Positions 47,415-60,451 of a stretch of DNA of 64,000 bases are shown in pieces. Source of the stretch: Neckera pumila (lineage: Eukaryota > Streptophyta > Bryopsida > Hypnales > Neckeraceae); contig OZ018417.1 in NCBI GenBank assembly GCA_963969595.1, forward strand, positions 20,028,501 to 20,092,500, written 5' to 3'. Every line of letters begins with the position of its first letter. Position 1 is the stretch's first letter. The notes under the pieces were generated by a model. The model saw only the letters and a list, made by a program, of their open reading frames with translations. It searched no databases and had not been told where the DNA came from. The position numbers and the translations under genes were made by a program.

Positions 47415-48921
47415 ACCAGACAATACAAGCCTATTTGGAGACATTCAACTGAAACCTACTTGTAATGTATGATATGAAATTCTTTCCGAGCAATATGTAG
47501 AGCATTTGAACGTTTTAGCTTTCTCTGAAATTGAATGCTTTTAGTCTAAATTGTCGCTCTTGCTTGTATGGGGCAATTCCTTCAGTTTGTGATGGGAGTT
47601 ATTTGAAAACAAAGTTAAAACGTTTTGGATTGTATCAGTCTTTGTTTGGATGTGGGAGTAGGTTGACCACAAGCTTGTGCATCGTGTCATCGAGGATGTT
47701 TTTCCTCTACTTTACATTCATGCTCATTGTAGATACAGTGAAGGATCAAATGGCTACCTCTCGTGGTTAACAGGAGAATTGAGCATAGATTTAGATATCA
47801 AGTCAAATTGAGTTAAGCTTGGACTTAGAAATCAATGTCACTTTTTTAATTCAATGTTTCAGATTGAGAATTCTGAGGCTGAATTTCTTTTTCTTTTTGT
47901 TGTGTAGCCAAGGTTGTCTTCAATTCATCATTATCCGGTATTGTTTGTGGATTGACGAATTTCAATGATATTCATGTAGTGTGTGTGCAAGAGCAGCTAA
48001 GGCAACAAGTCTAGTGATGGAGGGTATAAGGGAACAGAAGTGGACAAAAACTCTGTCAATGTGACAAAATATTTGACAGAATCCTGTCAAATAGGTGGCT
48101 GAATCAACACGTTCCCACTGACAAAGCAATTGACAAACTTTCGTTAATTTTCTGTCAAATACGACACAAAGTTCCTTGTAGTGTGAAGTGACAAAATCTC
48201 TTTTTTTGTTCCTGTAAAAAATCGGGCAGCTGCATTTCACAAGGTCACATTTGTATGAAAAAATGGCCAAAATGGTTGTAGTTCTTTGGATTCATTCTTC
48301 AAGAAAAGTTAGCTATATGTTCAAAAATTTTCAATCATTTGAAATTGTACAGCATATCGGAAAAAAATAGTAAGTAGAAAGAAGTAGAGAATAATTCAAA
48401 ATACTAAATTGTTAACAATTTAGTTATGGAATTAAAAAATTCCAATCCCAGTGGTTGTAATGTTGTGATAATTAATCTACACCTTATCTTATATTTTTTT
48501 CCAAAAGTATTGAAAATTGGGTTAAATAAGGGACTTCAAAAGTTTATTTTAGAGTAGAGATTCTATAACCATCCGCAAACTACCCAAACCTTAAAATCCT
48601 CATAAATTTTGTTTCAAAAATCAAAATAGAACAATTCAAAGCTTTCTTTATGAATATAAATCTAAAGAACCAATCTCAGAAAAATGATTTTTAAAGAAGT
48701 CTTTTGGTTGCTCAAGTTGCCCACTGATCAATGAAAACTACATATTGTACCATAACTTTTTAACTATGTATTCAAAAGTTATGAAATTTTTTGGGCCTTC
48801 AAGCCTCTCCCCGGAAAAATGTTGTGTGAAAATTTTGAAAGAAAAAAAAATCTCCATTCATAGTGAGCTGCCCAAAATTGCTATACTGCCAAAAAACACT
48901 GTTTAGTCCTTTAGGGGTTAA

Positions 48922-49722
48922 CACAATTGCATCTGAAACATGTATTTGAAGCACTTGGTATAGCAAAGATTTGATTCCTAGCTTATAACATCCATTAAAT
49001 TAATTCTTCACTAATATCATATAAATACAAAAATTGGTTTCTATTCTAAAAATAGACAATATGACCATTTACAAATCACATGGAAGTATGCTTCTATAAA
49101 AGTATATTGTCTTGTTTTATTTTGTGTATTCTAGCTTGCATCAAACATTCAAAATGGATAATGAACTATGGATAAGTTAGAGTAACATATTTGCATATAA
49201 TTAAAGTTATACTTTAAGTGCATAGTTAGCAATGCAAAAAATTTCAAGTTTCAACCTATACCGATTATATGAGTCTCCATCACATTACAGTGTTTGAACT
49301 TTACAATGCCTTTGTATCAAACAAGAGGGCAAATACTTTCTAAAGAAATCTAAAATTGATAATTTCAAGAGTCAATGCTTGATAACAAAAATACAATCAG
49401 TATGTAGAAATGCAAAGTTGTCTATCATCTATAAGAACTAGATACACAGTCACCTCAAGAAGCCTACATCATCAATTCCCTCTCATTCTTATGCTTCATC
49501 TAAATTTTCAATCATTACTACCACTTTATTTCAATTCATCAATTTCACTTCAATGCTTTGAAATGCACTCATCACAAATCTAAGCTATAGATTTGTTCCT
49601 CTATATCTAACCTTGTTTAGTTTAAATTTCTCATAGAACTCTTGCTTATTTTCACATTTGGGCTCCAAAAACTCTCTCAACCACCTTTGCGCCACTAATG
49701 TATCACCAATTGACTTCCTTGA
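48922..49722. other. Downstream flank of the ROCO-like pseudogene
   Basis: AT-rich; only short frames. No clear polyadenylation signal could be assigned on the minus strand. Confidence 0.45.
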
Positions 49723-52700
49723 CTAATTTCTCAAGTCATCTAGTAGTGATTCCAAAGTTGGAATAGGAATCCAATATTCGAAGATACCATGTGTATCAAG
49801 AATCAAGGCTGCAAAGCCACCAACATCACTAAAATCGGGGACCATTTCACCCATCCCACAAGCAACATGTGCACCCATCTTTGTCAATATGGTGGCTATC
49901 TTCAAACCCCAACTTAACATGGCAAGGAACGTCTTCGTTTCTCCTGCTCCAAACTTAATGGTACAACCTTCTTGGTTTGTGACCTCATGGAATCCATGTA
50001 CACTTTCACACATGAGGCAAAGTTGGATTTCATTGAAACCAGGCACCAATCTTGTCAAAGGCTTTTTTTTCCCAATTTCACAAAGATAAGCCAACTTTGG
50101 AATTTGTGATTGCTGCATCTCCACTGAGAAGGCCATCAACCGATCAATCTTCAAACACACCTCATGCAATAGTTCCCCTTGCATCTTATCAATGCCATGT
50201 TCCAAATGTTGTATCATGTCCACGACATCGTTCAACTTTGACATAGTATCTTTGTGATATTCATATTGGACTCTTATGATGTCGTCTAATTTGTCATCTA
50301 AAGGCCCATACACAAATTTCCATGTTGTTTGCCAAAGGTACATGCTTGGTAAATCACACATGCTTGGTAAATCACTATTGTCATTGTTGGAGTTGGATTG
50401 AACATTTGAGGTCATAGTTCCCAAAGATTGGATTGTCTTGTGATAGTCTTGTAGGTGACATGACCACCTTTCCAAAAGATTTGTCCACGCCACGCTTCCC
50501 AACAAAGTGCTCACCTTGTCATAGTTAGTGTCCAAACCTGCACATGGCTTCCATTATGTGTTGCTTCGACACCATTTCTTATAACCTCTTCCTCTAAAAC
50601 CTCCACGTAAACACATTGATTTTTGCGGTCCTTGGAATTGATCAACTTCTTCACACATGCAGGGCGCAAAATGTACTCAATAAGACGGACTCCGGGATAT
50701 CCCAATGTAGGATCCACTTAAAGATATTTGATGTGTCCAACAATTTAGCTTTTAAGGAATTCCAACATCTTGTCTTGACGTTGATGGGATCGTAAAAGGA
50801 TGTCCACATCACCATGATGGAATTGAATTATGACTTCAATGCCATCACTTATGAACTTGATAACATCTTGAAAGACCTCGTAAGTCTCTTGAGCATTCTT
50901 GCTTTGGAGCTTCTTGAAGAAAGAAACCTGCACAACATTTTTCAACAAATGAACATCATTCATTATAGAGACTAAAATTATTGTCAAAATCATTTGATGT
51001 GATTTATAGCAATGACATCTCAAAGACTTCCAAATCAAAATATAAAAGCTGAAGGAAATGTAGCATGCTATCCTTGAAAATGAACATTAAAATTCTAACA
51101 TATATTTGGGCTTGTCAAAAATTGTTCTACTTCATAAACTTCAAAAGCATTGGAACACTAGTTGTCTGGTAGATGGAGTATTTTTATCAAGCAAAAACCA
51201 AATTCAACAACTCAACATGAAAGACTTGAATTTCATTCTTTCTAGTATGAAATCAAAAATAATAACTAAAGCCGTGTGAAAAAACCAGGAGTCAACATTG
51301 TTTTAATTCCATCTTCACAAGCCAACCTTCTCCCAACATAGGTGAAGCTTGTGGAATCATCTTTTGCTGACCAACTCAAACTTTTGTGATTGTCTTTCAA
51401 AGTTGATGGAATCATAATGGAATCAACATCTTGCTCATAGCATACATGGAGTTTGATCATCACGCTCAAGATGTCATCAAATTGCTTCTCCATGTCTCCT
51501 TGGCCCTCAACAAGAGGCAATATCATACGCTTCATATGTTTAATGGATATGATCCCATTTCCAGAAACCATCTCCAATTCTAAACCCAAGATTGCACATT
51601 GGTGAAGGAAATCACCCATGATATGGTGACAAAACCAGTGGGGGTTGGTGACGACGACTTCTGCTTGTTCATTGTAGATGATGTGCCCACCATCATGCAA
51701 CGATATAGCTACAAACTCCTTCCACCTCCTAACAAGCTCATTGCCAACATCATTCAACTCCTTCACTTCCTTGCACATACCTTCACAAAATTCTTCCCAC
51801 TTCACCAATGGTTGCTTTGATTTGTCCGCTTTCCAGGATGCCACCAAATGTTGCACTTCTTCACATGCCTTTATGGTTTTGGGCAATCTATCCAACAATT
51901 GCTTCAAGTGGGATTGGATGAAATCAAACACACCACAAGCATGAGATGCATCTCGACCATCCACCTTGAATACAAACTCGTCTTTGTCAAACTCAAGGAC
52001 CTCCAGGAATTGAGATTTCAATTCCAAAACCACATCAACAATGCGTCCTACAAATATAGTATCGTCCTTCCAATGGTCAAAGTGGGTCATCACTATGGAC
52101 ACATGCGGACGAAAGGAAAGCGATCGCCTTGTATTGGAAGCAATGAAGCGCAACCAAGATGCAAGTTCAAATTGGATGTTGGATGGAGTTTTTCTCTTTG
52201 AGGAAGTCCATTGCTCCATGGGATTGCACATGAGCAGGAACAATGAACAACTTCCATCAACAGATAGATTGGGCAGTACTAACTCATGAAAAGAATGATA
52301 GTCAGTTTGACCAGCCATGTCCCAAATGGTGATGCCAATGCCATTGCATAGTACATTGTCAACCTCGATGCCATGTGTCCATTCAAGACATATGTCTTCC
52401 ATCGGGAGTTTGGGAGCACTTGGCATTTTGAGTGTGTTCCTTATTTTGTCTCGAATCCTTGAACGCTTTTGAACTTCCTCTTTTCCTTGAAATTCCTTTA
52501 ATTTTTTCATAGACATGCGCAATCTTGTTTTGCCTATCATGAAGTCAAATGAGGCTTGGTTAGTTTAGAATTTCATATCAAACGCCCACATTCATCACAT
52601 GCAATTCATGATGTAATACAAGCTGGAGCTATTAAACAAATATTGAATATAGCTTATGTAAAAGTAGTAGATCTAGTATGCAACACATATATTGTAATAT

Positions 52701-55184
52701 ATGTTTTCAAAATTGGATTCCAAAATATAATTACATATTGATATTTTGGCTAGGAGATGTGCTCTTTGATTACAAAACAAATATAAAACAATTCAAAAGC
52801 TTTCCATATACATTCATTTCTATTCAACCAAATCAATATAGCTAAAGCAAAATCAAGTGTTAGAGTTGTTGCTTGAGTGTTTGAAAGTGAGAAGAAATTG
52901 TAACTTTTGGAATAGTAATCAGAATTATATCAATCAAACATTAATATATAAAATATGAAAATCTACCCCGATGGACCAGTTCAACCATTTGTACTAGCAA
53001 TATAAGATCACATTTTAGACAAAATCTCAATTCAAGTGGCAGAAACACAAATTATGTTGTTTGTTAAGTGTGAAATGTTATAGTGCTTTGATGTTGATAT
53101 GAACTTTTCTAAATATGATTGTATGACTATGCCATTTGCATTTATGATGCATACCATAATCTCTTTTAGTATGATCTCAATTTTTATAAATGATATTCTA
53201 TCACACATCCAAGCTTTTCACCAAGTCTCCTATATTTATATTGAGGAACAACACATTTGAATGGGGATTGTAATTAAATTTTCAAGATCGAGTCTAAAAC
53301 TATTTTGTGCTAATTTATGTAAGATGAATTTTGAGCCAATCATTAAAAATTACAAGTGCTAAAAATATGAATTGTAGTTCTTTTGAATTCTCAAGATAAA
53401 TTTCTTTGAATTTGATCTGAATTTCTTTACACTATTATCTCAAATTAAATTGCGTAGATAACTAAACACAATGAATTTTAAGAAAAACTCAACATATTTT
53501 TGAATTCCACATTGTAATGCATATCTAAGTCATCTAAAAGATTCTTTAGACAGTCATTGGAGATTAAGAATTATCCTTTTATTGTAATGAAAAATTAGAA
53601 CATTCAAAGAAATTGTTTGTCTATTGCATGTACATGATCTTGAAGAAATTAATGCGCATATCCCATAGATGGATTTAGTATCCATTTTTGTTCTAAAAAG
53701 CAATTAATGAATATCACTAATGAAATATTTCAATGCAAAAAGTAGATAAATGATTGCAAAACTTACCGGCATATGGATTCCCACACAAAAACACTCGCCC
53801 AGATGTCGGATTCACATTTGCCATGCCTTGTACAATACTCCACAATCTCACTTTCTTTCTCTTTGATAATGCCGAATACACATAGTCTGCATCTCCCGAC
53901 TCCTCTAAACTTGTGCCTTGCAAGCCAATATCTTCAATGTAATGGTTCTCCAAGAACAAGTCCATTATAGCTCCAAGCATTTTGTAACCACAAACAACTT
54001 TATACCCTTCAAAATTAATTCTCTTCAACGATTTGTTTGTCTTGAGGGCTTCCAAGATAGCCAAAACATATGCAACCTCTTCTTCACCACGTGAAGAGAA
54101 ATCCTCTATGTCAATCAAAGCCAATTCAAGCAAGGACGTATTGGTGCAAAGCATGTCAACTAAGGTTTCAATCCCCTCTTTCCCTCCAATCGATCCCAAT
54201 AAAGCAAGCTTGGTGAGGGTGGTATTGGATTGAAGATTGTTGTTCTTCAACCGAAGCGGATCCAATAGCACCTTCAACTCCATGCTGCTAGAAATTCGAC
54301 AACATAAGGATTTAAGAGATTGATTGGAGCACAATGCAACTGCTATGTTGGTATATCCTCTCATGAAGTCCTTTCTCTTGGCCCTCATATAATTACAACA
54401 AATCTCAAGTGTTTTGAGGGATATGCTTGAAGCAAGCATGGCACTTATATGCTCAAGTTGAGCATCTGATGTTATACCATCCAAACACATATCTTCAAGT
54501 ACACTGGGAGGGCCTTGGAAGGGCTTCAACAGTTGCTCCATTCCTTCTCCGTCCAACTTGTATACACTCATATCGAATGATTTGAGGGTTCGAAGAATGC
54601 GAGGCACAGCAATAATGGACACAAAATCAGCAACCTCCTCTTTGCCCAAACAACTACCAAAGTGAAGCCGTACCTCTTGAACAGCATTATTTCCGAGAAG
54701 CACACTCGATGCACACTTGGCAAATGGGACTGGGGAGCCAAACTCGAAACAGCTGAAATTGAGTTTTCTGAAACCGTTGCCAGACTGGCGGAGGGCGTCA
54801 GCTTCCACGTGTTTGCAGGAATCGGTCGATGGTCACTTCTTCACGAAATACAATTTCGGAGAAAGCAACTGCTCCGAGAAACTCACCATAACTGCTGGCT
54901 CCCGCGCCAGTGCCATGCGAAAGTGAAAAATCAAAGCGTCCAAAGTAAATTGTGACTCTCGAGAACCTTCGAAAGTACAAACGACTGCAACGGCGGTCAT
55001 CTCTAGGTAAGGAAGAGAGAAAACGTGCCAACTCCGACTCCTGCTGCCCTTCCGCGGAAGCCAAATGCTCCGCAGTCTCTCCGCTGGCCGGATGAGAGGA
55101 AGGGCTCCCAAGCCAACGGAGGAAGAAATCGTTCCAAGTCCAGAAGCTGAACAGCCACACCAGGAAAGCCACCACCTTTCTCAT
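49723..55184 (-). pseudogene. LRR-ROC-COR (ROCO-like) GTPase gene, three exons, degraded
   Basis: Minus strand. Exon 1 (55184-53767) starts MRKVVAFLVWLFSFW, gives a charged N-terminal region (SSLPRDDRRCSRLYF) and leucine-rich repeats. Exon 1 and exon 2 (52533-51266) join at GCCG/GC to make the P-loop GNPYAGKT. Exon 2 holds the Roc GTPase (IWDMAGQTDYHSFHE; MTHFDHW at the G4 position) and the COR region to TMLTPGFF. Exon 3 (50937-49723) continues VSFFKKLQSKNAQ through RPACVKKLINSKDRKNQ to a C-terminal domain (IQLCLMCES; TKMGAHVACGMGEMVPDF) typical of plant ROCO-like proteins. Lesions: a shift near 54817-54822 consistent with four extra bases; TAG at 51266 where the exon 2 donor should be; TAA at 50747-50745 and 50720-50718; a shift near 50535. 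ROCO proteins act as GTP-switched scaffolds; this copy probably makes no full protein. Confidence 0.85.
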
Positions 55185-55264
55185 CTTGACTACCTCGACA
55201 CCGATGCAAAAACCTCACAGACAAAGAGATGTTGCGACGATCACAACAGCTAGAGGCTGGCAAC

Positions 55265-55272
55265 TATATATA
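55265..55272 (-). promoter_or_regulatory. TATA box of the ROCO-like gene
   Basis: The minus strand reads ACTATATATAG about 85 bases before the ATG at 55184. Position and sequence fit a plant TATA box; the motif is palindromic, so direction is not decided by it alone. Confidence 0.5.
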
Positions 55273-56321
55273 GTATGAAATTTTGCAAATGGACCCAGTA
55301 ATATAATCCTCCAAGACCTGACCCACACGACCCTTCTTCCTGCTGCTCAGTATATCACAAACACTTCACGCAAGTACTGCTCAAAATACACAACTTCGTC
55401 AACAACCTCCAATTCCTTCTATGCTACCAGTAGGACAAGTGCTCCACATTCGTGGCAGCGAGTCATCATGTCCCTAAAACGCAGGTCATCTAGGGCTTCA
55501 TTCAGCCCAATTAAAGCATAAGGCTGGGATGCAAATCGTAAGTAGTCTGTATTCTAACGAAGCAGACTCATCGAAGACAAGTGAACTGCATCCTCCAGCT
55601 AGCAGAAGATGTCCGGCCTGTCACCCATGCGGGCCACGAATCAAGCTGCTCAAGCTGCCGAAGAAAACGATAGCTCTATCGTTGTATAGAAAGTCAAGAT
55701 CTCTTGACACAACGGAATCTCTTCACTGGAACAGATCGAGCACAAAGTAAGCACTGGGATCCACTAAGTATGAAAATCGACCAGAAATGGCAGCGCAGTG
55801 AGCCCTCTGTGTATTACTTGGCTCTCCAAGACGCCAATGGACACTCAGTAAGCTCACTTTCTCGGGACTCCTGGCTTCTCGAACCCGCTCCCACTGCTGC
55901 ATACCAGATGACAGTCACGGTAATATTACGGTGGAGGTCTGATGCGACGGGTTTATCTTGCAAACCATCGATGAAGTATAGTAAGAGCCCTCCTACATCT
56001 TCCTATTATGTACAACACGAGTGAACATGCCACTGAATAGAATAGTTCAACTGGGTGATTGACAAACAACTCACTCCTCCTTGGCAAACGAACGCGAAAG
56101 CGGGTCACTCGATTGTCGCTTTCTTGTACTGCAAAGCGATCCCTGCTCACTTCCTGCCGGTCATACTCCGCACCGAGGTAACATTTGCAGCAATGTGCAA
56201 GGTCGAGAGAAATCTTGGAGTCCGCAAGCAACCTACAGTAAGGTAGGAGGCTGTAAATATGACCCTCTTCTTCAAACCGACCCTATAATTAGTTGTAGAA
56301 TGGATTGGAGGTGATCCTTGA

Positions 56322-56515
56322 GCTAATCATTGACCTTGATTTCCTCAAATCACTTTAGAAGTTGCAAGGGGACGGATTTGGGGAGACCTAGGGATCACAA
56401 ATAGGTACCTACAACATAAATCTTTGAAAATTCATAACTAATTCCAAAATGCTTCAAAAAATATGAAACCACTTGTGTTACGTTTGGCATCTATTTCACT
56501 TTCTTTGAAAAATGA
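56322..56515 (-). repeat. Dispersed repeat, inverted relative of 23673-23855
   Basis: Contains CTTGATTTCCTCAAATCAC, TTCATAACTAATTCC, AATGCTTCAAAAAATATGAA and ACCACTTGTGTTA in the reverse of the order seen at 23673-23855. Termini are undefined. Confidence 0.6.
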
Positions 56516-56609
56516 GCTAAAAATATTTCTGATATGCAAACCTATGAAAAAGGCGAATTAGCCCTTAAAGGCTCGCTTTTAGAGCCTACTACCCTAATGC
56601 ACTCAGTTG

Positions 56610-57510
56610 TGGTAATCCTTTCGTCCAAGTATACTAAGTTATTGGATGAGGAAGCCAGCCTGCGTCAACGAAATTGAAGGGCTGCAAGTGCACCAAAATC
56701 TGCAGAAAATCTTGGGAGTATGACAACTATTATGTCATTTCAGAACCCCACCCAACCCAAGCGCGTAAGTTGATTGACGCAGTCCCTGCAAAGTCGGTCG
56801 CACGCTACGAACGAGGTCAGGGCAGCTCCACACGAGTTCAAAAGTCTGCCAACAACTCTCGGGCTTCCGAAACGGTCAAATATTTAATTCCACCCGCTTG
56901 TTTTGCGCAAGAGCATCATCAGTCGAACCGGTATCTTCCAACCGGGATATTGGCCTTCCACATTTACTTCTAACTTTTTGACTTGTACAAACTTAGAACT
57001 TGAAATTTTTATCATTGGAAGTACATCCCAAAGTACTTTGAGTAGTTACAAGAAAACTCAAGTATACACATTGGGCAATGAAAGTAATCTACTTCAAATA
57101 CTAATTAAAAGACAAAAAAAACTATAGAAATTTTGGCAAATCACTCAACATCTTCCCACAAAGATTTTGTAAGGATGAACAAAGCCCAAGATGGACAAAC
57201 CCCCGATTTCATGCCTAAATCCATATCAGTGGAAACCTACGCACATAATTCCAATTGAAACCCTACTTACATGAAATAATCCGCCCTCCAAATACACTGC
57301 AAATTTGTTCAGTTGGCGGTTGGGTTTACGTGTGGAGTGCTTTGCAAGTGGAGAACCCTTGGAGTACGCGAACTACGGTATGATAAAGTGGTGGCAATCC
57401 TTTCCCCCAAGTGCATTTATTAAGCTTATTGTGTGCGGAAGTCCGTCAACATGAACAAGCCTGCGTCAACTGGAATTGGACGCACAAGCACACCGCACCA
57501 ACTAAAATTG
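56610..57510 (+). repeat. Direct repeat pair of ~110 bp
   Basis: About 56610-56715 and 57388-57510 share GGTAATCCTTTC / GGCAATCCTTTC, then AGCCTGCGTCAAC, then a GCACAAGnGCAC-type block and AAAATnGGCAGA-type sequence. Between them lies unrelated AT-rich sequence. This may be two ends of an unrecognised element. Confidence 0.45.
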
Positions 57511-59551
57511 GCAGACAGTTTCGGAGTTTCTGCATTTTCTGAGTTTCTGGAGTTTCTGGACCAAGTTCACGAAACCATAAGCTATCTATGGTGTAAGAAC
57601 ATTTAAGTTCTAAAATGAATGCGGTTTTTACATTTGATAGCAATGAGGTTCCTGATCGGGAATGGGTGGTTTTACCTTAAACATGCCACTGTTTCTTCCC
57701 GGAGAGCCAGAATGCGCAATTGATGCAAGCCAGGCCATGATAGCTGTCACACAGTGAACGAGGTCTGCGAGCTCTGGGGGAAGTTAAGTGAAATGAAAGA
57801 CCCTGGCAACAATTCTAACAACATAACTTAGTTAAAGCTATGAATTTTTGAAGTGTCCAGCCCTTTCAAAAATCGATCCCTGGAGATTCTTGCCCAAAAT
57901 GTACTCCCACTATTCACGAGAGTCTAAGGTTGGTTTGAGAAACACCTATTTTCAGCACTTTGAATGTTCATAGTTTATTTATGTAGTGTCCAAAAATGCA
58001 TTCTAAGAGAATCTTGAATCCCCTTTTGATGAGCAACTTGACTCCACAAAAAAAAAATTGAGTATAATAGTGGGAACCACGTTGAATTGCTTTTTCGATC
58101 AATTTTAGGTGTAGTTACCTAAAATCATTTTCTATATGTATGACTCACTCAACGTGATCAGGATAGACTTACCCACTCGCTCGGCCTCCCGATGTCATTC
58201 TAAGGGTGCATGTTAAAAAAGACCCCTTATTTTGTGCTTGATTAATTTACTTTCTACACCTCTCCTAGCTAATTTGGGGCCTCTAACTACCAAATTGATG
58301 GATGTCAGTGTAATTTTTGGTAATTTTTCAATTTTTTGACAAAACTGATAATCATATTTAATTTTTTTTGGATTCGTTGGATCAATTATGTGCATCATGA
58401 ACTTTAGTCTTTGGACAAAAAAATTGGATTTAAAAACGCATTATACGTCTATGAAATATAATTGAATACCTTATCCAATTCAACAAATATTTCAAATGCA
58501 AAGGCATTAAGAAGAGTAACAATGGTCTACATTGCAATCTATATACTCTCTACAATGGCTAATGCTATCCCATGCTCTCAATTCAAAATAAAAATTCAAA
58601 CATTATAGGAACCAATATCATTTACACGTTTGTTAAATTGTTGATATTCTAAGTTCTATAAATGTCACTTTCCTTCAACTTTTGTGTACAACAATCTGAA
58701 ATGATATATACCACAAGCCAAGGCAAAAAAGTTTTTTATGGGGGGGGGGGTAAGAAAAAATTGACCAAAAATAAAGTAACCTCTAATCATGTTGAACAAA
58801 ATTGAGTTTTAGATTTGGCTAACTTTAAAATTGATTTTCTTTCAATCACAGCTAATTAATGTTTGTCCATTGATGCTTATGGTATGGATGTTTGAATGAA
58901 AATATTTCAAATTTAGTACTCACTTTTGTTTGTCACTGTAACTTCAAGTAACGATTTTGAATGGAATAAAGAAATTTTTTAATTCTAATTTTTTAAATTT
59001 AAATTAGAGAGGGTTGTCTTTCTGTTTTAAAATTCAAAATCAAGATGTCTATACTTTTAAAAAAGTATAAAAAACATTTTCAAAAGTAATTAAATAGTTT
59101 TGCCTAGTCTTATTAAATTTTAATTTTTAAAGACAATATTAACGATTCTATGATTGATCTATACCCTTTTTCTCAAAACCATTGAAGCTACAATTTTGAC
59201 TAACAATAAAAAATTCATATGCTAAAGAAAAAAAAATTATAAATTTTTAAAGTTCAAACTTCAAAAATCATTTGGAATAAATCTATAAATAGTTTAAAAC
59301 TTTGATTTCCCCGTTTTTTTTATTGCTTAGCATTTTCATAAAATTTGGGGCTAGCAAATTGGTTGTTCAGTAGCTAATTGAGCAGATGATTGTTTGGAAA
59401 ACATGTCCCAAATGTTCATTCGTAATATTTTCCTCCAGAACACTACTAATAATGTAGGGTTTATTTGTTGCCTAGGTTCCCTATGAAGAGTTTATTGCAG
59501 CATAACTTTAAAAATTGTAAAAATTGTTTAGATATTTTCTACTTCTCATGC

Positions 59552-60451
59552 TTAATCCCTAAATTCCTAAGAGTCCCCTTATGTGACTCATGAACATTCA
59601 AGCAAGTAACTATGATTCCAATTTTTAGCAAGATTTTTTGAATTTTTTTTTTGAAATAGGAAATTTGATTAGCTTTTGGAGAATGTAATTCTATTTCAAC
59701 CAGTGCTTGGGAAAAAGTTATACTACAGCATGCCTAGAAAAGTGAATGTAGGAAGCCAAAATAATAAATACTCCCTAAAAATTTAAATAATTTTTTTGAA
59801 ATTTATTTTTAATAGATTATATTCTTTTTAATTGAAATAGATTTATTTCATTCAATTTGGATAAGTGATGTGAAAGTTGTGAAGCTTCTTATTTTGCAGG
59901 CAATTTTAGCAAATTCTTGAGAAAACAATAAGTTGAATCCATTTATAAACTCAATTTTAACAATTTTTTAGAAATGGTCATTGTACATAGTTGAATTTGC
60001 TTTCTAGAACAATCTCATTATTGAATGTTGTGTGTTTCAATTCCATCTTAGAGCTATTAGCAATTCAAATTTTCTTTCTATATTGTACCAGCTTTGACCT
60101 AACAAATTCGTAGAAAATGAAAACTATAGGGAATGATTTTTTTTTCTAAACCCTCAATTCAAATCTTCATCATTAAATTTTTTAGGTTAAGAGGATTCAA
60201 AGTCTTGTAATCTAATTAGGCTTGGAGCAAAAAACTAATTTTCTTTGCTTGGCTAAATGCTCATATCTTGTGATTGATATAGTCAAAGTTTCTAAAATTT
60301 CTCCAAACATTATTGTACTAGTCTAGTATAAGATCCTCCAATTGGATATGCGAGAAAAACAAATATTTAAATCTTTTGTTGTTGCATTCAAAACAGTAGT
60401 TATGAATGGATTTTGACAAAAAAAAATGACCTTGGGACTTTAGAAGGTTAT
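59552..60451 (-). mobile_element. Old, diverged TTAA-family element, ~900 bp
   Basis: The left end reads TTAATCCCTAAATTCC; the right end reads GGGACTTTAGAAGGTTAT, with the last A of TTAA changed. The interior follows 16060-17600 in order (CATCTTAGAGCTATTAG, CAATTTGGATAAGTGATGTG). It is useful as the uninterrupted comparison for the insertion at 16391-17316. Confidence 0.7.

Larger units (their letters stand above)
44938..48183. mobile_element. Pack-type CACTA element, 3246 bp, with gene fragments
   Basis: The termini are CACTACAAGGAA and, inverted at the right end, the same 12 bases. TGA at 44935-44937 and 48184-48186 is the 3-bp target duplication. Sub-terminal TGTCAAAT / TTGACA motifs recur at both ends, as is usual for CACTA elements. 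No transposase was recognised. Instead the interior has GC-richer, exon-like blocks separated by intron-like sequence, listed separately. This arrangement is that of a non-autonomous element carrying captured host sequences. Confidence 0.88.
44740..48921 (+). mobile_element. TTAA-family element (subfamily 2) split by a CACTA insertion
   Basis: It begins TTAACCCTAAAGG followed by TTTTGACTATG and ends GTCCTTTAGGGGTTAA. Removing the CACTA element with one TGA leaves 933 bases collinear with 32516-33474; the break falls in the phrase AGCATTTGA / AGTGACAAAATC. This fixes the order of events: TTAA element first, CACTA later. Confidence 0.85.
55300..59551. other. Intergenic; GC-richer to about 57800, then AT-rich
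   Basis: Frames at 55529-55750, 55704-56024 (plus) and 55953-56231 (minus) overlap and show no known domain; they may be upstream flank or gene relics. It contains the repeats at 56322-56515 and 56610-56715/57388-57510. Segments at about 56990-57160 and 57900-58120 recur, in a different order, at about 62100-62500. A run of ten G lies at 58741. Confidence 0.45.

Noticed and set aside
55529..56231. Cluster of frames on both strands 5' of the ROCO-like gene
   Set aside because: They overlap each other on opposite strands, have no recognised domain or exon borders; could be upstream gene relic but not supportable.
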